From Acidithiobacillus sp. HP-2 (lineage in GTDB: Bacteria > Pseudomonadota > Gammaproteobacteria > Acidithiobacillales > Acidithiobacillaceae), in NCBI RefSeq assembly GCF_015100155.1, contig NZ_JACKZA010000009.1, positions 83,079-147,078 of the forward strand: a DNA stretch of 64,000 bases, given 5' to 3'. Of the stretch, positions 53,390 through 63,262 are shown piece by piece; within the stretch, counting starts at the first letter, position 1; the number at the start of each line of letters is the position of its first letter. Position numbers and translations under genes: made by a program. Below the pieces are notes generated by a model that was not told where the DNA came from, made no database searches, and worked only from the letters and a program-made list of their open reading frames with translations.

Positions 53390-54262
53390 ATGACAGCAGA
53401 AGTTTTGCCTTCCAAAACCATACTGAACTTTACAGTTGATCCCAATTATTCCGGGAAAAATCTGCCTGGCTGGTTTTTGATGAATACTTTTTTGCAGCGC
53501 CACCTGGTTCAGGTAATGCATTTTCAGCCGCAGGATGATTTTGACAGCGGTCGGGCGGCAGTGCTGTCCGGAAATTACGATCTGGTATATGCCAACCCCT
53601 TTGATTGGGTGCAGTATCAACAAAAACTGGATTTTCTGCCCATCGTCAAGCCGCTAAACCATTTTGATGAAGTGTACTTGTGCGCACCAGCAGCAGGTTC
53701 TATTCATCATGCTGAGGATTTTCCGGAGCGTATCCGGATTGCTTCGGCGCATCCCTCAACCCTGGTCCATATGGTGGGGTTATTCCTCATGGATAAGGCG
53801 GACATTGATCGGGCGCGTCTGGATTTTGTGTTTACCGGCAGCTATCAACGGGTTCTCAAGGCGTTGCTGCAGGGCCAGGCTGATTTGGGTTTTCTTTTTA
53901 ATGAGGTCTACAGCAGTGCCAGCAAGCTGATCCGTGAACGTTTACGCGTCATTGATCAGTCCGATGATGCCTTTGCTTTTCATGCTTTTTGCGTGGGTCC
54001 ACGCTTACTGCCACAACGGGAATTATTGACGGACTTGTTGACGAGTATGGATCTGGAACCTCGTGGGAAAAACCTGTTGGAAGATTTGGGCTTTTCCGGA
54101 TTTGAGGCGGTTACGGAAGATGAAATCGCCTGCCTTGCCACCCTTGCCGATGAATATATCAGCGGTCACGAAGCCATTGATATTCGTGCGACCTCCAGCC
54201 TGGCAGTGGCAGACAGCGCCTTTGTCGTCGCCCGTGAAGATCCTGAAGGCGGGACAAATTAG
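53390..54262 (+). CDS. PhnD-like substrate-binding protein without signal peptide
   Basis: About 290 residues from ATG 53390 with the type 2 binding-protein pattern of phosphonate/phosphite ABC systems: GNYDLVYANPFDWVQY, IASAHPSTLVHMVG, LDFVFTGSYQRVLKALLQGQADLGFLF (partly quoted). Unlike PhnD it has no signal peptide and no ABC transporter genes are near, so it probably acts in the cytoplasm as a small-molecule sensor. The earlier in-frame GTG at 53348 overlaps the SCP2 gene by 29 bases. Confidence 0.72.
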   Translation: MTAEVLPSKTILNFTVDPNYSGKNLPGWFLMNTFLQRHLVQVMHFQPQDDFDSGRAAVLSGNYDLVYANPFDWVQYQQKLDFLPIVKPLNHFDEVYLCAPAAGSIHHAEDFPERIRIASAHPSTLVHMVGLFLMDKADIDRARLDFVFTGSYQRVLKALLQGQADLGFLFNEVYSSASKLIRERLRVIDQSDDAFAFHAFCVGPRLLPQRELLTDLLTSMDLEPRGKNLLEDLGFSGFEAVTEDEIACLATLADEYISGHEAIDIRATSSLAVADSAFVVAREDPEGGTN

Positions 54263-54286
54263 CCGGGCTGCGGTTACAATGCGCCC

Positions 54287-55759
54287 ATGAGCTATCGTGA
54301 CCTGCGTGCCTTTATTGCCGACCTTGAAAAACGTGACCTGCTGCGCACTCTGAATGTGCCGGTTTCTCCGCATCTGGAGATGACGGAAATATGTGATCGT
54401 ACCCTGCGGGCAGGTGGCCCTGCTGTTTTATTCAAAAAGCCCAGCGGGTTCGATATGCCGGTGCTGGGCAATCTTTTTGGAACCACGGAAAGAGTCGCTC
54501 TGGGTATGGGTGCCGAGTCTCTGGCTGATCTGCGTCAGATTGGTCAGTTGCTGTCCTATCTCAAGGAGCCGGATCCGCCCCGGGGACTGAAGGACCTGTG
54601 GAGCAAATTGCCGACCTTGCGCAAGGTGCTGTATATGGCTCCGACGAATATTGCACGCCCGGTTTGTCAGGAAGTAATCCTGCGCGGCGACGCCGTGGAT
54701 TTATCCACCTTACCGGTGCAGACCTGTTGGCCCGAAGATGTGGCACCACTCATGACCTGGGGGCTGACCATTACCAAAGGTCCGCACAAGCGCCGTGCCA
54801 ATATGGGAATTTACCGACAACAGGTCATTGGTCGTAATCGGGTGATCATGCGCTGGCTGGCGCACCGGGGTGGAGCGCAGGATTTACGTGAATTTCAAAA
54901 ATTACATCCGGGTGAAGCTTTCCCGGTTGCTGTGGCCTATGGGGCGGACCCGGCCACCATTCTCGCCGCCGTTATGCCTATTCCCGACACGGTTTCCGAA
55001 CACCAATTTGCGGGATTATTAAGGGGCGGACGGACGGAGCTGGCCAAAGCGCTGACCGTACCCCTGCAAGTTCCGGCGCGCGCAGAAATAGTCCTGGAAG
55101 GGCACATATATCCGGATGATATGGCTGAAGAGGGACCTTTTGGCGACCACACCGGGTATTACAACGAAACCCAGAAATTTCCTGTTTTTACGGTCGAGGC
55201 TGTCACCCACCGCGAAAATCCCATTTATCATAGTACCTATACCGGGCGCCCTCCGGATGAGCCAGCCATTCTTGGTGCGGCCCTGAACGAGGTTTTTGTG
55301 CCTCTCCTGCAAAAGCAGTTTCCGGAAATTGTTGATTTTTATCTGCCTCCCGAAGGCTGCTCCTATCGCCTGGCCGTAGTCAGTATTCGCAAGGGATATC
55401 CAGGACATGCCAAACGCGTCATGTTTGGTATTTGGGGATTTTTACGGCAGTTCATGTACACCAAATTTATTATTGTCGTGGACGACGACATCAATGTGCG
55501 CAGTTGGGAGGATGTCATCTGGGCGATGACAACGCGCATGGACCCGGTGCGGGACATCACGCTGATAGACAATACGCCCATCGATTACCTTGATTTTGCT
55601 TCACCGGTGGCTGGTCTGGGCGGTAAAACGGGTTTTGATGCCACCAACAAGATGCCGGGCGAAACCAGTCGGGAATGGGGACGTCCCATCCAGATGACCA
55701 GTGCTGTGCGGGACAACGTGGATGCTATACTGAGCAGTCTGGATCGACCGCTTTTCTAA
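54287..55759 (+). CDS. ubiD: UbiD-family prenylated-FMN decarboxylase
   Basis: A 490-residue UbiD with the active-site stretch [14 protein letters not shown] and the N-terminal [14 protein letters not shown]. UbiD removes the carboxyl group of 3-polyprenyl-4-hydroxybenzoate in ubiquinone synthesis, using prenyl-FMN made by UbiX. The gene follows the PhnD-like gene by 24 bases. The two other Ubi genes at 48.8-51.2 kb lie in a separate minus-strand unit. Confidence 0.92.
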   Translation: MSYRDLRAFIADLEKRDLLRTLNVPVSPHLEMTEICDRTLRAGGPAVLFKKPSGFDMPVLGNLFGTTERVALGMGAESLADLRQIGQLLSYLKEPDPPRGLKDLWSKLPTLRKVLYMAPTNIARPVCQEVILRGDAVDLSTLPVQTCWPEDVAPLMTWGLTITKGPHKRRANMGIYRQQVIGRNRVIMRWLAHRGGAQDLREFQKLHPGEAFPVAVAYGADPATILAAVMPIPDTVSEHQFAGLLRGGRTELAKALTVPLQVPARAEIVLEGHIYPDDMAEEGPFGDHTGYYNETQKFPVFTVEAVTHRENPIYHSTYTGRPPDEPAILGAALNEVFVPLLQKQFPEIVDFYLPPEGCSYRLAVVSIRKGYPGHAKRVMFGIWGFLRQFMYTKFIIVVDDDINVRSWEDVIWAMTTRMDPVRDITLIDNTPIDYLDFASPVAGLGGKTGFDATNKMPGETSREWGRPIQMTSAVRDNVDAILSSLDRPLF

Positions 55760-55817
55760 TCGGGTATGGTTGGGGTTTCTAAAATTGTTGTATGGGGTTA
55801 TTCTCGTTCGCTGATGG

Positions 55818-55891
55818 TGGAGCGGGTGATGGGAATCGAACCCACGTCATGAGCTTGGGAAGCTCAGGTTCTACCATTGAACCACACCCGC
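55818..55891 (-). tRNA. tRNA-Gly (anticodon CCC)
   Basis: Read on the minus strand, the sequence gives a complete cloverleaf: acceptor GCGGGTG / CACCCGC, D-stem GTTC / GAAC, anticodon stem TGAGC / GCTCA with loop TTCCCAA (anticodon CCC), T-arm with TTCGATT, and an encoded 3' TCCA. Length 74 bases including CCA. Confidence 0.93.
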
Positions 55892-56005
55892 ATGCGCTGG
55901 ATTCTAAGCGCATGCAGATGAAAACGCAAGACGGCAAAACAGGTATTGTTTTAAGAATTTTTAATTAAAGTCAATAAGATGGTTAATAGACCAAGAGGCA
56001 AGAAT

Positions 56006-56308
56006 ATGGAAGAGTTACCAACCCGGGAAGAGGATATCGAGCAGGCTTCGCGTTCTCTGAAAGCCATGGCCCACCCACTACGCCTCAAGGTGCTTTGTGT
56101 TTTGGGTTCAGAAGAAATGAGTGTTCAGGACATCGTCTCCGCAGTGGGTACCACGCAGAGTAATATTTCCCAGCATCTCGCCATTTTGCGGGAAAAAGAT
56201 ATCCTCCGCGCTCGCAAGGACGCCAACAAGGTTTATTATCGGGTGGGCGATCCGCGCACTTTGCGCCTGATCTCCATGATGAGTGACGTGTTCTGCAGTA
56301 TCCACTGA
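56006..56308 (+). CDS. ArsR-family regulator of the SqrR/BigR persulfide-sensor type
   Basis: 100 residues from ATG 56006 (AGAGG about 8 bases upstream). The winged helix is typical of ArsR/SmtB: AMAHPLRLKVLCVLG, VSAVGTTQSNISQHLAILRE. Cysteines 31 and 97 are placed in helix 2 and the last helix, 66 residues apart, the same spacing as Cys41/Cys107 of SqrR and Cys42/Cys108 of BigR, which form polysulfide bridges. It is divergent from tRNA-Gly and 197 bases ahead of the efflux operon, which it should repress until reactive sulfur appears. Confidence 0.8.
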   Translation: MEELPTREEDIEQASRSLKAMAHPLRLKVLCVLGSEEMSVQDIVSAVGTTQSNISQHLAILREKDILRARKDANKVYYRVGDPRTLRLISMMSDVFCSIH

Positions 56309-56375
56309 AAATCTGGATAAATTCTGAATCAGTGGCTAGCGGATGCAACGGCAAGACCTGCTGCCAGATGCTCGT

Positions 56376-56405
56376 TTGTGGAATATGATGATATTCTGAT
56401 ATACT
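56376..56405 (+). promoter_or_regulatory. Promoter with palindromic operator for the efflux-sulfur operon
   Basis: A -35-like TTGTGG (56376) and -10-like TATACT (56400) are 18 bases apart. Between them lies the perfect palindrome GAATATGATGATATTC (56381-56396), a GAAT-N8-ATTC arrangement ideally placed for repressor binding. It lies about 100 bases ahead of the tolC start. Confidence 0.65.
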
Positions 56406-56505
56406 CCGCCGTCTGTGCCTGCTGGTTTTCAGAAAACGCAAAGAAAAGCAATTGTTAATGGCTGCGTAACCTGATTTGTGGCGGCTTTGTTTGGCGGAGA
56501 AATCA

Positions 56506-57930
56506 ATGCATTACGGTCCCTATAAAAAATCCATGGCGCTTGTTGCCATAACTGTCTCAGGAACTTTTTTTGCCATATCTGCTCAGGCAGTAGATTTTAA
56601 CCAGTGTGTGGCCATGGCGCTCAAACAGAATCCACAGATTCTGGCGGCCAAAGCAGAGCAGGCAGAAGCCAAGGGGGCGGTGTCCCAGGCGCGTGGTCAT
56701 CTGTTGCCGAAATTGAATGCTTCGTTTTCTGCCAGTCAGTCCAATAATGCCTTGACCGTTTTCGGAATGAAGTTGTCCCAACGCCAGGCAACCTTCAATG
56801 ATTTTGGCGCGAGTCAGTTTAATCTTAATCCGCCTAACTACAATGTGGCTCCGACTGGGCTTAACCTGCCAGGCAGTTATCATAACTACGGTACCAAACT
56901 CCAGTTGGAAATTCCGATCTGGAATGGTGGTGAAGTCTGGGGGCGACTGAGTCAGGCCCACGCCATGTTGGAAGCTGCTCAAAGCGGAAATGTCATGGCC
57001 CGGCAAAAGCTGACTTTTGCGGTTTTGCAGGCCTACGACAGCGTCATTGCAGCTGAAAGCGCCATTCAGGTTGCCCAAAAAGCCCAAAAGGCGGCTGAGT
57101 CCTACGTCAAAACCAGCAAACTGCTTCTGGATAAAGGGGTGCTGGTCAAAAGCGATTGGCTGGCTGCTGAGGTAAATCTGGAAAAAACTCAGCTGGCGGT
57201 GCAGACCGCAGAGAATGACCATGCTAATGCTCTGGAAAATCTGGCTATTCTGATTGGCTGGCCGGAAGAAAAAACTTTATCCGTGGGGAAACCCGTACAA
57301 CCCGCGTTACCTGATCACTCCCTCCTGGATTTACAGCGTCAGGCAATTACAGAAAATGCCGGCATTGTCGCGCTACGCCACAAGCTGAAAGCCGCTCAGG
57401 ATGGCATTCAGGTCGCTCGTGCAGCCTATCTGCCCCATGTGAACGCCATGGCCAATCAGGAATGGAATGGCAGCTCGCTGGGTAATGCGGCTCCCTCCTA
57501 TACCGTCGGCGGCGAAGTCACCTGGAATGTCCTGGATTTTTCCCGGGGCGGGGGCATTGATCGGGCGCAGGCCGAACGTGAGCAGGCCATGGCCGCCTTG
57601 CAGGAGGCGCAGGACAAGCTGCGCTTGCAGGTGGCAGAAGTCTGGCGCAGTGCGCGTGAGGCGGCACTGCGCGTCAAAATGCGCCGTCTGGCTGTTCAGC
57701 AGATGGAAGAATCCCAGCGTCTGGTGCGATTGCGTTATGAAAATGGGGTTGAAACCATTACCGGCTTGTTACATGGGCAAGCCGAGCTGGATCAATCCCG
57801 GGCTGAACTGGTATCGGCCGATTATGCCGAGGCTGTCCAGCGCGCTGCACTGCTGCTGGCGATTGGTAAACTGAATCCGCAAGAAATCGTCGACGTGGCC
57901 CCGGTGTCCGTCGTGGAAGGAGCTTCCTGA
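56506..57930 (+). CDS. TolC-family outer membrane efflux protein
   Basis: About 474 residues from ATG 56506 (GGAG 7 bases upstream) with a signal peptide (KKSMALVAITVSGTFF-type, cleavage after AQA). Two OEP repeats are visible, with coiled segments such as AEAKGAVSQARGHLLPK and LRLQVAEVWRSAREAALRV. It forms the outer channel of a tripartite pump. The stop overlaps the next start (TGATG). Confidence 0.87.
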   Translation: MHYGPYKKSMALVAITVSGTFFAISAQAVDFNQCVAMALKQNPQILAAKAEQAEAKGAVSQARGHLLPKLNASFSASQSNNALTVFGMKLSQRQATFNDFGASQFNLNPPNYNVAPTGLNLPGSYHNYGTKLQLEIPIWNGGEVWGRLSQAHAMLEAAQSGNVMARQKLTFAVLQAYDSVIAAESAIQVAQKAQKAAESYVKTSKLLLDKGVLVKSDWLAAEVNLEKTQLAVQTAENDHANALENLAILIGWPEEKTLSVGKPVQPALPDHSLLDLQRQAITENAGIVALRHKLKAAQDGIQVARAAYLPHVNAMANQEWNGSSLGNAAPSYTVGGEVTWNVLDFSRGGGIDRAQAEREQAMAALQEAQDKLRLQVAEVWRSAREAALRVKMRRLAVQQMEESQRLVRLRYENGVETITGLLHGQAELDQSRAELVSADYAEAVQRAALLLAIGKLNPQEIVDVAPVSVVEGAS

Positions 57931-59009
57931 TGTTGAACTTGAAACGCACCGTCATGCTATCAGCCATTGTTTTGGCCAGTGCCGGCTTGGCTGCCTGCAG
58001 TAAATCCCCTCCCCAGACCCCGGCTGTGCATCACAGGGTGAGTGCTCCGGTCATGCAGATCGGGGGGAAGAACATGGCCGCCTACAGTCAGGTCCCGGGC
58101 ACGGTGACTGCCGCCCAGCAGGTGCAAATCAGCTCGCGTCTCAGTGGTTATATTCGTCATCTGGATCTGCGCGAAGGTCAGGCGGTCAAAGCTGGGCAGC
58201 TCCTCTTTGAGGTCGATCCAACGGATGTGCAGGCCCAGGTCCAGCAGGCCCAGGCGGGTCTTGCCGAGGCGCAATCCAGTCTGACTGATGCCCGGTCCAA
58301 TTATGAGCGTTTCAAGGTCCTGTATGCCCAGCAGGCGATTCCTGAAAAGCAGTGGGATCAGGTGAAGTCGGCCTATGCCATGGCTCAGGCGCGGGCCGCC
58401 GCCGCGCGTGCGGGTATTGCCAGTGCTGAGGCCCAGATGCGTTATGCTCGAGTAACTGCACCGTTTTCCGGAACCATTATCAATAAACAGGCCCAAAATG
58501 GCGATATGGCCTCGCCGGGGCAACCGGTGCTTACTTTGGCCAATACCCGTCAACTGGAAGTGCGCTTTGCCGCCGGCAGTGCTTTATACCGCAGCCTGAA
58601 AATTGGTCAGACGCTCAGCGTGCTTGCAGACGGCCAGCGGATACCCGCGACGGTGCTGGATATGGTCAACGCGGCAGATGCCATGACCCATGCCCACTCC
58701 GTCAAACTGAGTCTGCCAGCTGATAGTCATCTCCAGGCAGGAGATTATGTGACCGTTGCGGCCCCGCTGGCAGCCCGTCAGATTATTGCAGTGCCTGCCA
58801 ACGCTTTGCTGGATCGTGCTGGCATCCCCGGCGTGTTTGTTGTAGACGCCCACGGCATCGCCCATTACCGTATGGTCCGTCCCGGTCCGCAAACAGCAGA
58901 TGGGGTAGAAATTCTTGCCGGCCTGAGTGCTGGAGAAACCGTGGTGACGGGTAATCTTGCTGCAGTCAACAATGGCGACCAGATCAAGGCCGGAGCAGCC
59001 CATGGCTGA
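57930..59009 (+). CDS. Membrane fusion (periplasmic adaptor) lipoprotein of RND pump
   Basis: A 359-residue HlyD/MFP protein with lipobox LAACSKS (signal peptide residues 1-22), biotinyl-lipoyl domain (GYIRHLDLREGQAVKAGQLL), long hairpin (AQVQQAQAGLAEAQSS), and beta-barrel. It links the RND pump to TolC. Its last bases overlap the RND start by 8. Confidence 0.9.
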   Translation: MLNLKRTVMLSAIVLASAGLAACSKSPPQTPAVHHRVSAPVMQIGGKNMAAYSQVPGTVTAAQQVQISSRLSGYIRHLDLREGQAVKAGQLLFEVDPTDVQAQVQQAQAGLAEAQSSLTDARSNYERFKVLYAQQAIPEKQWDQVKSAYAMAQARAAAARAGIASAEAQMRYARVTAPFSGTIINKQAQNGDMASPGQPVLTLANTRQLEVRFAAGSALYRSLKIGQTLSVLADGQRIPATVLDMVNAADAMTHAHSVKLSLPADSHLQAGDYVTVAAPLAARQIIAVPANALLDRAGIPGVFVVDAHGIAHYRMVRPGPQTADGVEILAGLSAGETVVTGNLAAVNNGDQIKAGAAHG

Positions 59010-62000
59010 TCAGCATCAAAAAATGAATTTGGCCGGACGGCTGGCCCAGTCTTTTTACCAATCCAAAATTACCGTGCTCATCATGATTGCCATTGCCCTG
59101 TTCGGGCTCCTGGCAGTTACGGTTACCCCACGCCTTTATAACCCGGAGATTGTGGTTCCTGCGGCGGAAATTTTCGTCATGCGCCCCGGTTCCAACAGTG
59201 AGGAAATCCACAATTTAGTCATCCGCCCGTTGGAAGCGCTGATGGCTTCTCTGCCGGGGGTGCATCATACCTTTGGTTACTCCGTAAATGACATGGGTAT
59301 TGTCACCGTGGAATTTCAGGTGGGGGCCAATGAAGAAAAAAGCCTGCTGGAGGTGTACAACCAGCTCAGCCGTAATATGGACAAAATGCCGCCGGGGACG
59401 GAACAGCCTCTGGTCAAGTCCATAGGGATCAATGATGTTCCCATCATGACGGTGACCTTAAGCACATCACAGTTGACGCCTGTGGCCTTGCGTCAAGTGG
59501 GCACCCGCTTGATGGATCAATTGCAGAATGTGCCCGATGTGGCTAATGCTACCCTCATTGGTGGAGGCAGGCAGGCGGTCAATGTCTGGCTCAACCCCGC
59601 CAAACTCGCGAGTGCCGGTCTCAGTCTGAAAAATATCGAGCAATCCCTGCAGGGCAACAACGTGATTTTGCCGGGCGGTCATCTGGTCAACGACAATCAC
59701 GAAATTCCACTGCGCATCAATGGTGCTCTGGGTTCCGCGCAATCTGTGGGCAATGTGATTATAGGCAGTCATGATGGCCAACCCATTTTTCTGAAAAATG
59801 TGGCACGTATTGAGGAGGGTGCGGCAGAGGGGCACACCGCTATCAGTAATACCGCCGGGTTGGCGAACCGCATGCAGCTGCCGGCCGGAACAAATATGCC
59901 GGCAGTAACCATTACCCTGGCCAAGCGCCCGGGAACCAATGCCGTCACTGTCGCTGATGCCATCAAGGCCAAGCTCGGGCGCCTGGAACAGGAAGCGCTG
60001 CCAGAGGGCGTCCATGTCACCATTACCCGGGATTACGGTGCCCGGGCCGATGACGCCGTCAGTACCCTGTTCGAGCATCTCAGCATCGCCATCGGCGTGG
60101 TAGCCATCATCTTGATGATTTTCCTGGGTTGGCGGGAAGCCGGTATTGTTATCTTGACGGTGCCTCTGACTCTGGGAGCGGTATTGGGTATCGGCTGGTT
60201 GCTGGGCCAGACCATCAATCGGATCACGCTGTTTGCCCTGATTTTATCTTTGGGCTTATTGGTCGATGGCGGCATTGTGGTGATTGAAAATATTCATCGT
60301 CATTTGCATGGATGTGCCAAGGGTGGCTTTGCCAACTGCGTGATTCATGCCACCAATGAAATTGGCAATCCCACCAATATTGCTACGTTAGCGGTCATTC
60401 TGGCTTTTGTGCCAATGGCTTTTGTGACCGGCATGATGGGTCCTTTCATGTTGCCGATCCCGATTTTCGTGCCCATTGCCATGATTGCTTCGGTGTTGTT
60501 GGCTTATACGGTAGTTCCCTGGGGTGCGTATCGTTTTCTGCGCAAGAAGGCTGCCAAGGCGGCAGATACCCATTCCCAGGCGGAACATGAAACAGCACAT
60601 GAGGATGGCACCCAAGCTCCCAAAGACGCGTTACAAAGGGGCTATTTGCGCGTGGTGACGCCATTGCTCGAGTCTTCTGGGCGCCGCAATATATTCTTCC
60701 TGATTGTCGTGGTATTGCTGTTGCTGGCCATGTTGATGCCCCTATGGCAGTTTGTTCGTCCTCAGGGTATGAATGGCCCCCTCAGTGCCATGGGTGTCAA
60801 TTTGAAGATGCTCCCGGAAGGTAATGTCAGTGATTTCATGATTCAGGTGGATACGCCTGCGGGTACTGCATTGGATGCCACCGGTCAGGTGACGCAAGCG
60901 GTAGGGGATGTCCTCAGTCATAATCATTACATAGAAAACTTCCAGACTTATCTGGGACGTTCTGCTCCGGTGGATTTTGCGGGACTGGTACGTGGTGACA
61001 TGATGCGCGAAGGCAGTAATTACGCCCAGATACAAATCAATCTGGTACCGCGTGATGAGCGCCCCATGTCGCATACTGTGGCGGTGGAGGTGTATAAAGC
61101 CCTGCAGAGCGTGCGCAGTCGTTATCCCCAGTCCGTCATCAAGATTTTTGAGGTTCCACCGGGGCCCCCCGTGCGTGCCCAGGTGGTGGCGGAGCTTTAT
61201 GGCCCGAATTACCAAAAATTGCGGGAGTTGGCCGGGACGGTAGAGCAGCACTTCCGGAAAGTGTACGACATGATTAACGTGGATGATTCGGTCACGGCGA
61301 GTGTGCCCGAATACCGGATTCATGTAGATCGGCAAAAGGCCATGCTCGCAGGAGTGGCCCCAGCACAGGTTGCTGAGCTGGTACATGACTATGTTGCGGG
61401 CACCAAGCTCGGTGCCTTGCATGATTCTTCAGCGCGGGAACCGGTAGACATCATTTTGCGGGTTCCCCCCCAGGATCGCGCATGGCGTCAGCAGATTCTT
61501 GATCTGCATATTCGCAACAGTCAGGGCCAAGAGGTGGCCTTGTCCAGTATTGTCCAGATCCAGAAAACCACTCTGTCCAAACCGATTTATGACCGGGATC
61601 AACATCCGGTGGTCTATGTGACCGGTGATCTGATTGGTTCAAGTCCGGTGTATGCCGTTCTGAGTCTGAATCACTGGCTGGATGATCAGCACATTGACGG
61701 TGTCCATCTGACCACTGGCAATCTCGGCTTCACGCCTGCCCAGCCCAATGATATTACCCACTACCAGATTCTCTGGGGAGGTGATATGCGCCTGACTCTG
61801 GATGTGTTTCGCGATCTGGGTGCCGCTTTCATTGTGGCTCTGGTGTTCATCTATCTGATGTTGGTGGCGTATTATCAGTCTTTCATGATGCCGGTCATTG
61901 TCATGGGGGCTATTCCCATGACTCTGATTGGTGTGTTTCCCGGACACTGGTTGTTGAATACACCCTTTAACGCAACTTCCATGATTGGTGTCATTGCGCT

Positions 62001-62304
62001 GGCCGGTGTGGTGGTGCGTAACTCCCTATTGTTGATTGATTTTATTATTGATTACCGGCGTCAGGGCTACGCGCTTGAAGAGGCCGTGTTGCAGGCGGGG
62101 GCAGTGCGGTTTCGCCCGATTTTGCTGACGGCTCTGGCCATCATGTTCGGCTCGGCCATTATGGTGACCGATCCGGTATTTGGTGGTCTGGCGGTTTCCT
62201 TGATTTTTGGTACCTTCGCCTCCACACTGCTGACATTGGTGGTGATTCCGCTTTTATACTTTTTGTGGGAGCGGCGCCTTGAAAAGCAGACGCAGAGGAT
62301 TTAA
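59002..62304 (+). CDS. RND-family efflux transporter permease
   Basis: About 1100 residues from ATG 59002 with twelve membrane helices. The proton-relay region reads LLVDGGIVVIEN in helix 4, so one of the two aspartates seen in AcrB (D407/D408) is glycine, and the lysine position in helix 10 (VVVRNSLLLID) is arginine. The pump is thus not a typical AcrB type, although similar LVDG forms occur in metal-efflux RNDs. The linker between helices 6 and 7 contains a charged insert (residues 520-560). Substrate unknown; the operon suggests a sulfur compound or toxic product. Confidence 0.88.
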   Translation: MADQHQKMNLAGRLAQSFYQSKITVLIMIAIALFGLLAVTVTPRLYNPEIVVPAAEIFVMRPGSNSEEIHNLVIRPLEALMASLPGVHHTFGYSVNDMGIVTVEFQVGANEEKSLLEVYNQLSRNMDKMPPGTEQPLVKSIGINDVPIMTVTLSTSQLTPVALRQVGTRLMDQLQNVPDVANATLIGGGRQAVNVWLNPAKLASAGLSLKNIEQSLQGNNVILPGGHLVNDNHEIPLRINGALGSAQSVGNVIIGSHDGQPIFLKNVARIEEGAAEGHTAISNTAGLANRMQLPAGTNMPAVTITLAKRPGTNAVTVADAIKAKLGRLEQEALPEGVHVTITRDYGARADDAVSTLFEHLSIAIGVVAIILMIFLGWREAGIVILTVPLTLGAVLGIGWLLGQTINRITLFALILSLGLLVDGGIVVIENIHRHLHGCAKGGFANCVIHATNEIGNPTNIATLAVILAFVPMAFVTGMMGPFMLPIPIFVPIAMIASVLLAYTVVPWGAYRFLRKKAAKAADTHSQAEHETAHEDGTQAPKDALQRGYLRVVTPLLESSGRRNIFFLIVVVLLLLAMLMPLWQFVRPQGMNGPLSAMGVNLKMLPEGNVSDFMIQVDTPAGTALDATGQVTQAVGDVLSHNHYIENFQTYLGRSAPVDFAGLVRGDMMREGSNYAQIQINLVPRDERPMSHTVAVEVYKALQSVRSRYPQSVIKIFEVPPGPPVRAQVVAELYGPNYQKLRELAGTVEQHFRKVYDMINVDDSVTASVPEYRIHVDRQKAMLAGVAPAQVAELVHDYVAGTKLGALHDSSAREPVDIILRVPPQDRAWRQQILDLHIRNSQGQEVALSSIVQIQKTTLSKPIYDRDQHPVVYVTGDLIGSSPVYAVLSLNHWLDDQHIDGVHLTTGNLGFTPAQPNDITHYQILWGGDMRLTLDVFRDLGAAFIVALVFIYLMLVAYYQSFMMPVIVMGAIPMTLIGVFPGHWLLNTPFNATSMIGVIALAGVVVRNSLLLIDFIIDYRRQGYALEEAVLQAGAVRFRPILLTALAIMFGSAIMVTDPVFGGLAVSLIFGTFASTLLTLVVIPLLYFLWERRLEKQTQRI

Positions 62305-62310
62305 CAGAAA

Positions 62311-62532
62311 ATGAATACAGAACGTTGGGTACGTGTGGTGGCCGGTTTTTTTGTTCTGGTGAGCGTGATTCTGGGTGCGCCCGCCAGCCCGATTTTTGTC
62401 AGTGAGTGGTTTCTGGCATTTACGCTCTTTGTCGGGTTCAATTTGTTGCAGAGCGGTTTCACTTGTTTCTGCCCGCTGGACAAAATTTTGCTGAAGCTGG
62501 GCGTACCGGGTTCAGGGTCCTGCGGGAGATAA
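62311..62532 (+). CDS. DUF2892 small membrane protein
   Basis: A 73-residue protein with two hydrophobic segments and the DUF2892 ending [16 protein letters not shown]. In E. coli YgaP a DUF2892 membrane pair is fused to a rhodanese; here it is a separate gene directly before the rhodanese gene, as in many sulfur oxidisers. Confidence 0.82.
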   Translation: MNTERWVRVVAGFFVLVSVILGAPASPIFVSEWFLAFTLFVGFNLLQSGFTCFCPLDKILLKLGVPGSGSCGR

Positions 62533-62535
62533 TTC

Positions 62536-62961
62536 ATGGAAGCCAAAATTCTCACCTTCGTCCAGGCACAATGGCCGCTTTTGCTCGCAGCTGTAGCCTT
62601 GATCGTCATGATTTTTAAAGGCCCACTGACACGCAAGGCAGCCGGAATCAGTGAATTGGATGCGAAAACGGCGGTTCAGTTGATTAACCATGAAGAAGCT
62701 GTGGTCATTGATGTGCGCGAACAAAATGAATGGGCTCAGGGGCATCTCCCCGGTGCCCGTCATATTCCCCTCGGGGACCTTCCCAAGTACATGAAAGATC
62801 TGGAAAAGCATCGTGGTCATCATGTTATTTGCCAGTGTGCCAGCGGAATGCGTTCGGCGCGTGCTGCTGCAAGCCTGAAAAAAGCGGGCTTTGACAAAAT
62901 CTACAGTCTCAAGGGTGGTATTAGTGCCTGGCGCGGTGCTGGATTACCGGTCGAAAAATGA
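62536..62961 (+). CDS. Membrane-anchored rhodanese
   Basis: A 141-residue protein with one N-terminal membrane segment (about residues 12-27) and a rhodanese domain with active-site loop CASGMRSA. The domain should face the cytoplasm or periplasm and bind persulfide. It overlaps the glutaredoxin gene by 4 bases and starts 4 bases after the DUF2892 gene. Confidence 0.88.
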   Translation: MEAKILTFVQAQWPLLLAAVALIVMIFKGPLTRKAAGISELDAKTAVQLINHEEAVVIDVREQNEWAQGHLPGARHIPLGDLPKYMKDLEKHRGHHVICQCASGMRSARAAASLKKAGFDKIYSLKGGISAWRGAGLPVEK

Positions 62962-63236
62962 AAGTCGTAGCCGAAGTCGTCATGTATGCAACAGGGAGCT
63001 GCCCGTACTGTCATCGTGCGGAAGCCTTGCTGCGCAGTAAGGGCGTCAATCCACAAATCATTCGGGTGGATCACAACCCGGCCTTGCGTCGGGAAATGCA
63101 GCAGCGCGCCCACGGAAGGCACACCGTACCGCAGATTTTCATCAATGGTCAGCATGTGGGTGGTTCTGATGATCTGGCGGCGCTGAATCATCGTGGGGCG
63201 CTTGACGCTCTCCTGCAGGCTGCACCCCAGGAATAG
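62958..63236 (+). CDS. Glutaredoxin
   Basis: A 92-residue glutaredoxin with CPYC active site (YATGSCPYCHRAEALL), TVPQIFINGQHVGG and the GG binding loop. It would reduce glutathione-mixed or polysulfide disulfides. The ATGA overlap with the rhodanese gene indicates coupling. Confidence 0.9.
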   Translation: MKVVAEVVMYATGSCPYCHRAEALLRSKGVNPQIIRVDHNPALRREMQQRAHGRHTVPQIFINGQHVGGSDDLAALNHRGALDALLQAAPQE

Positions 63237-63262
63237 CCGGCAAGGCGTATTGGGAGGAGAAA

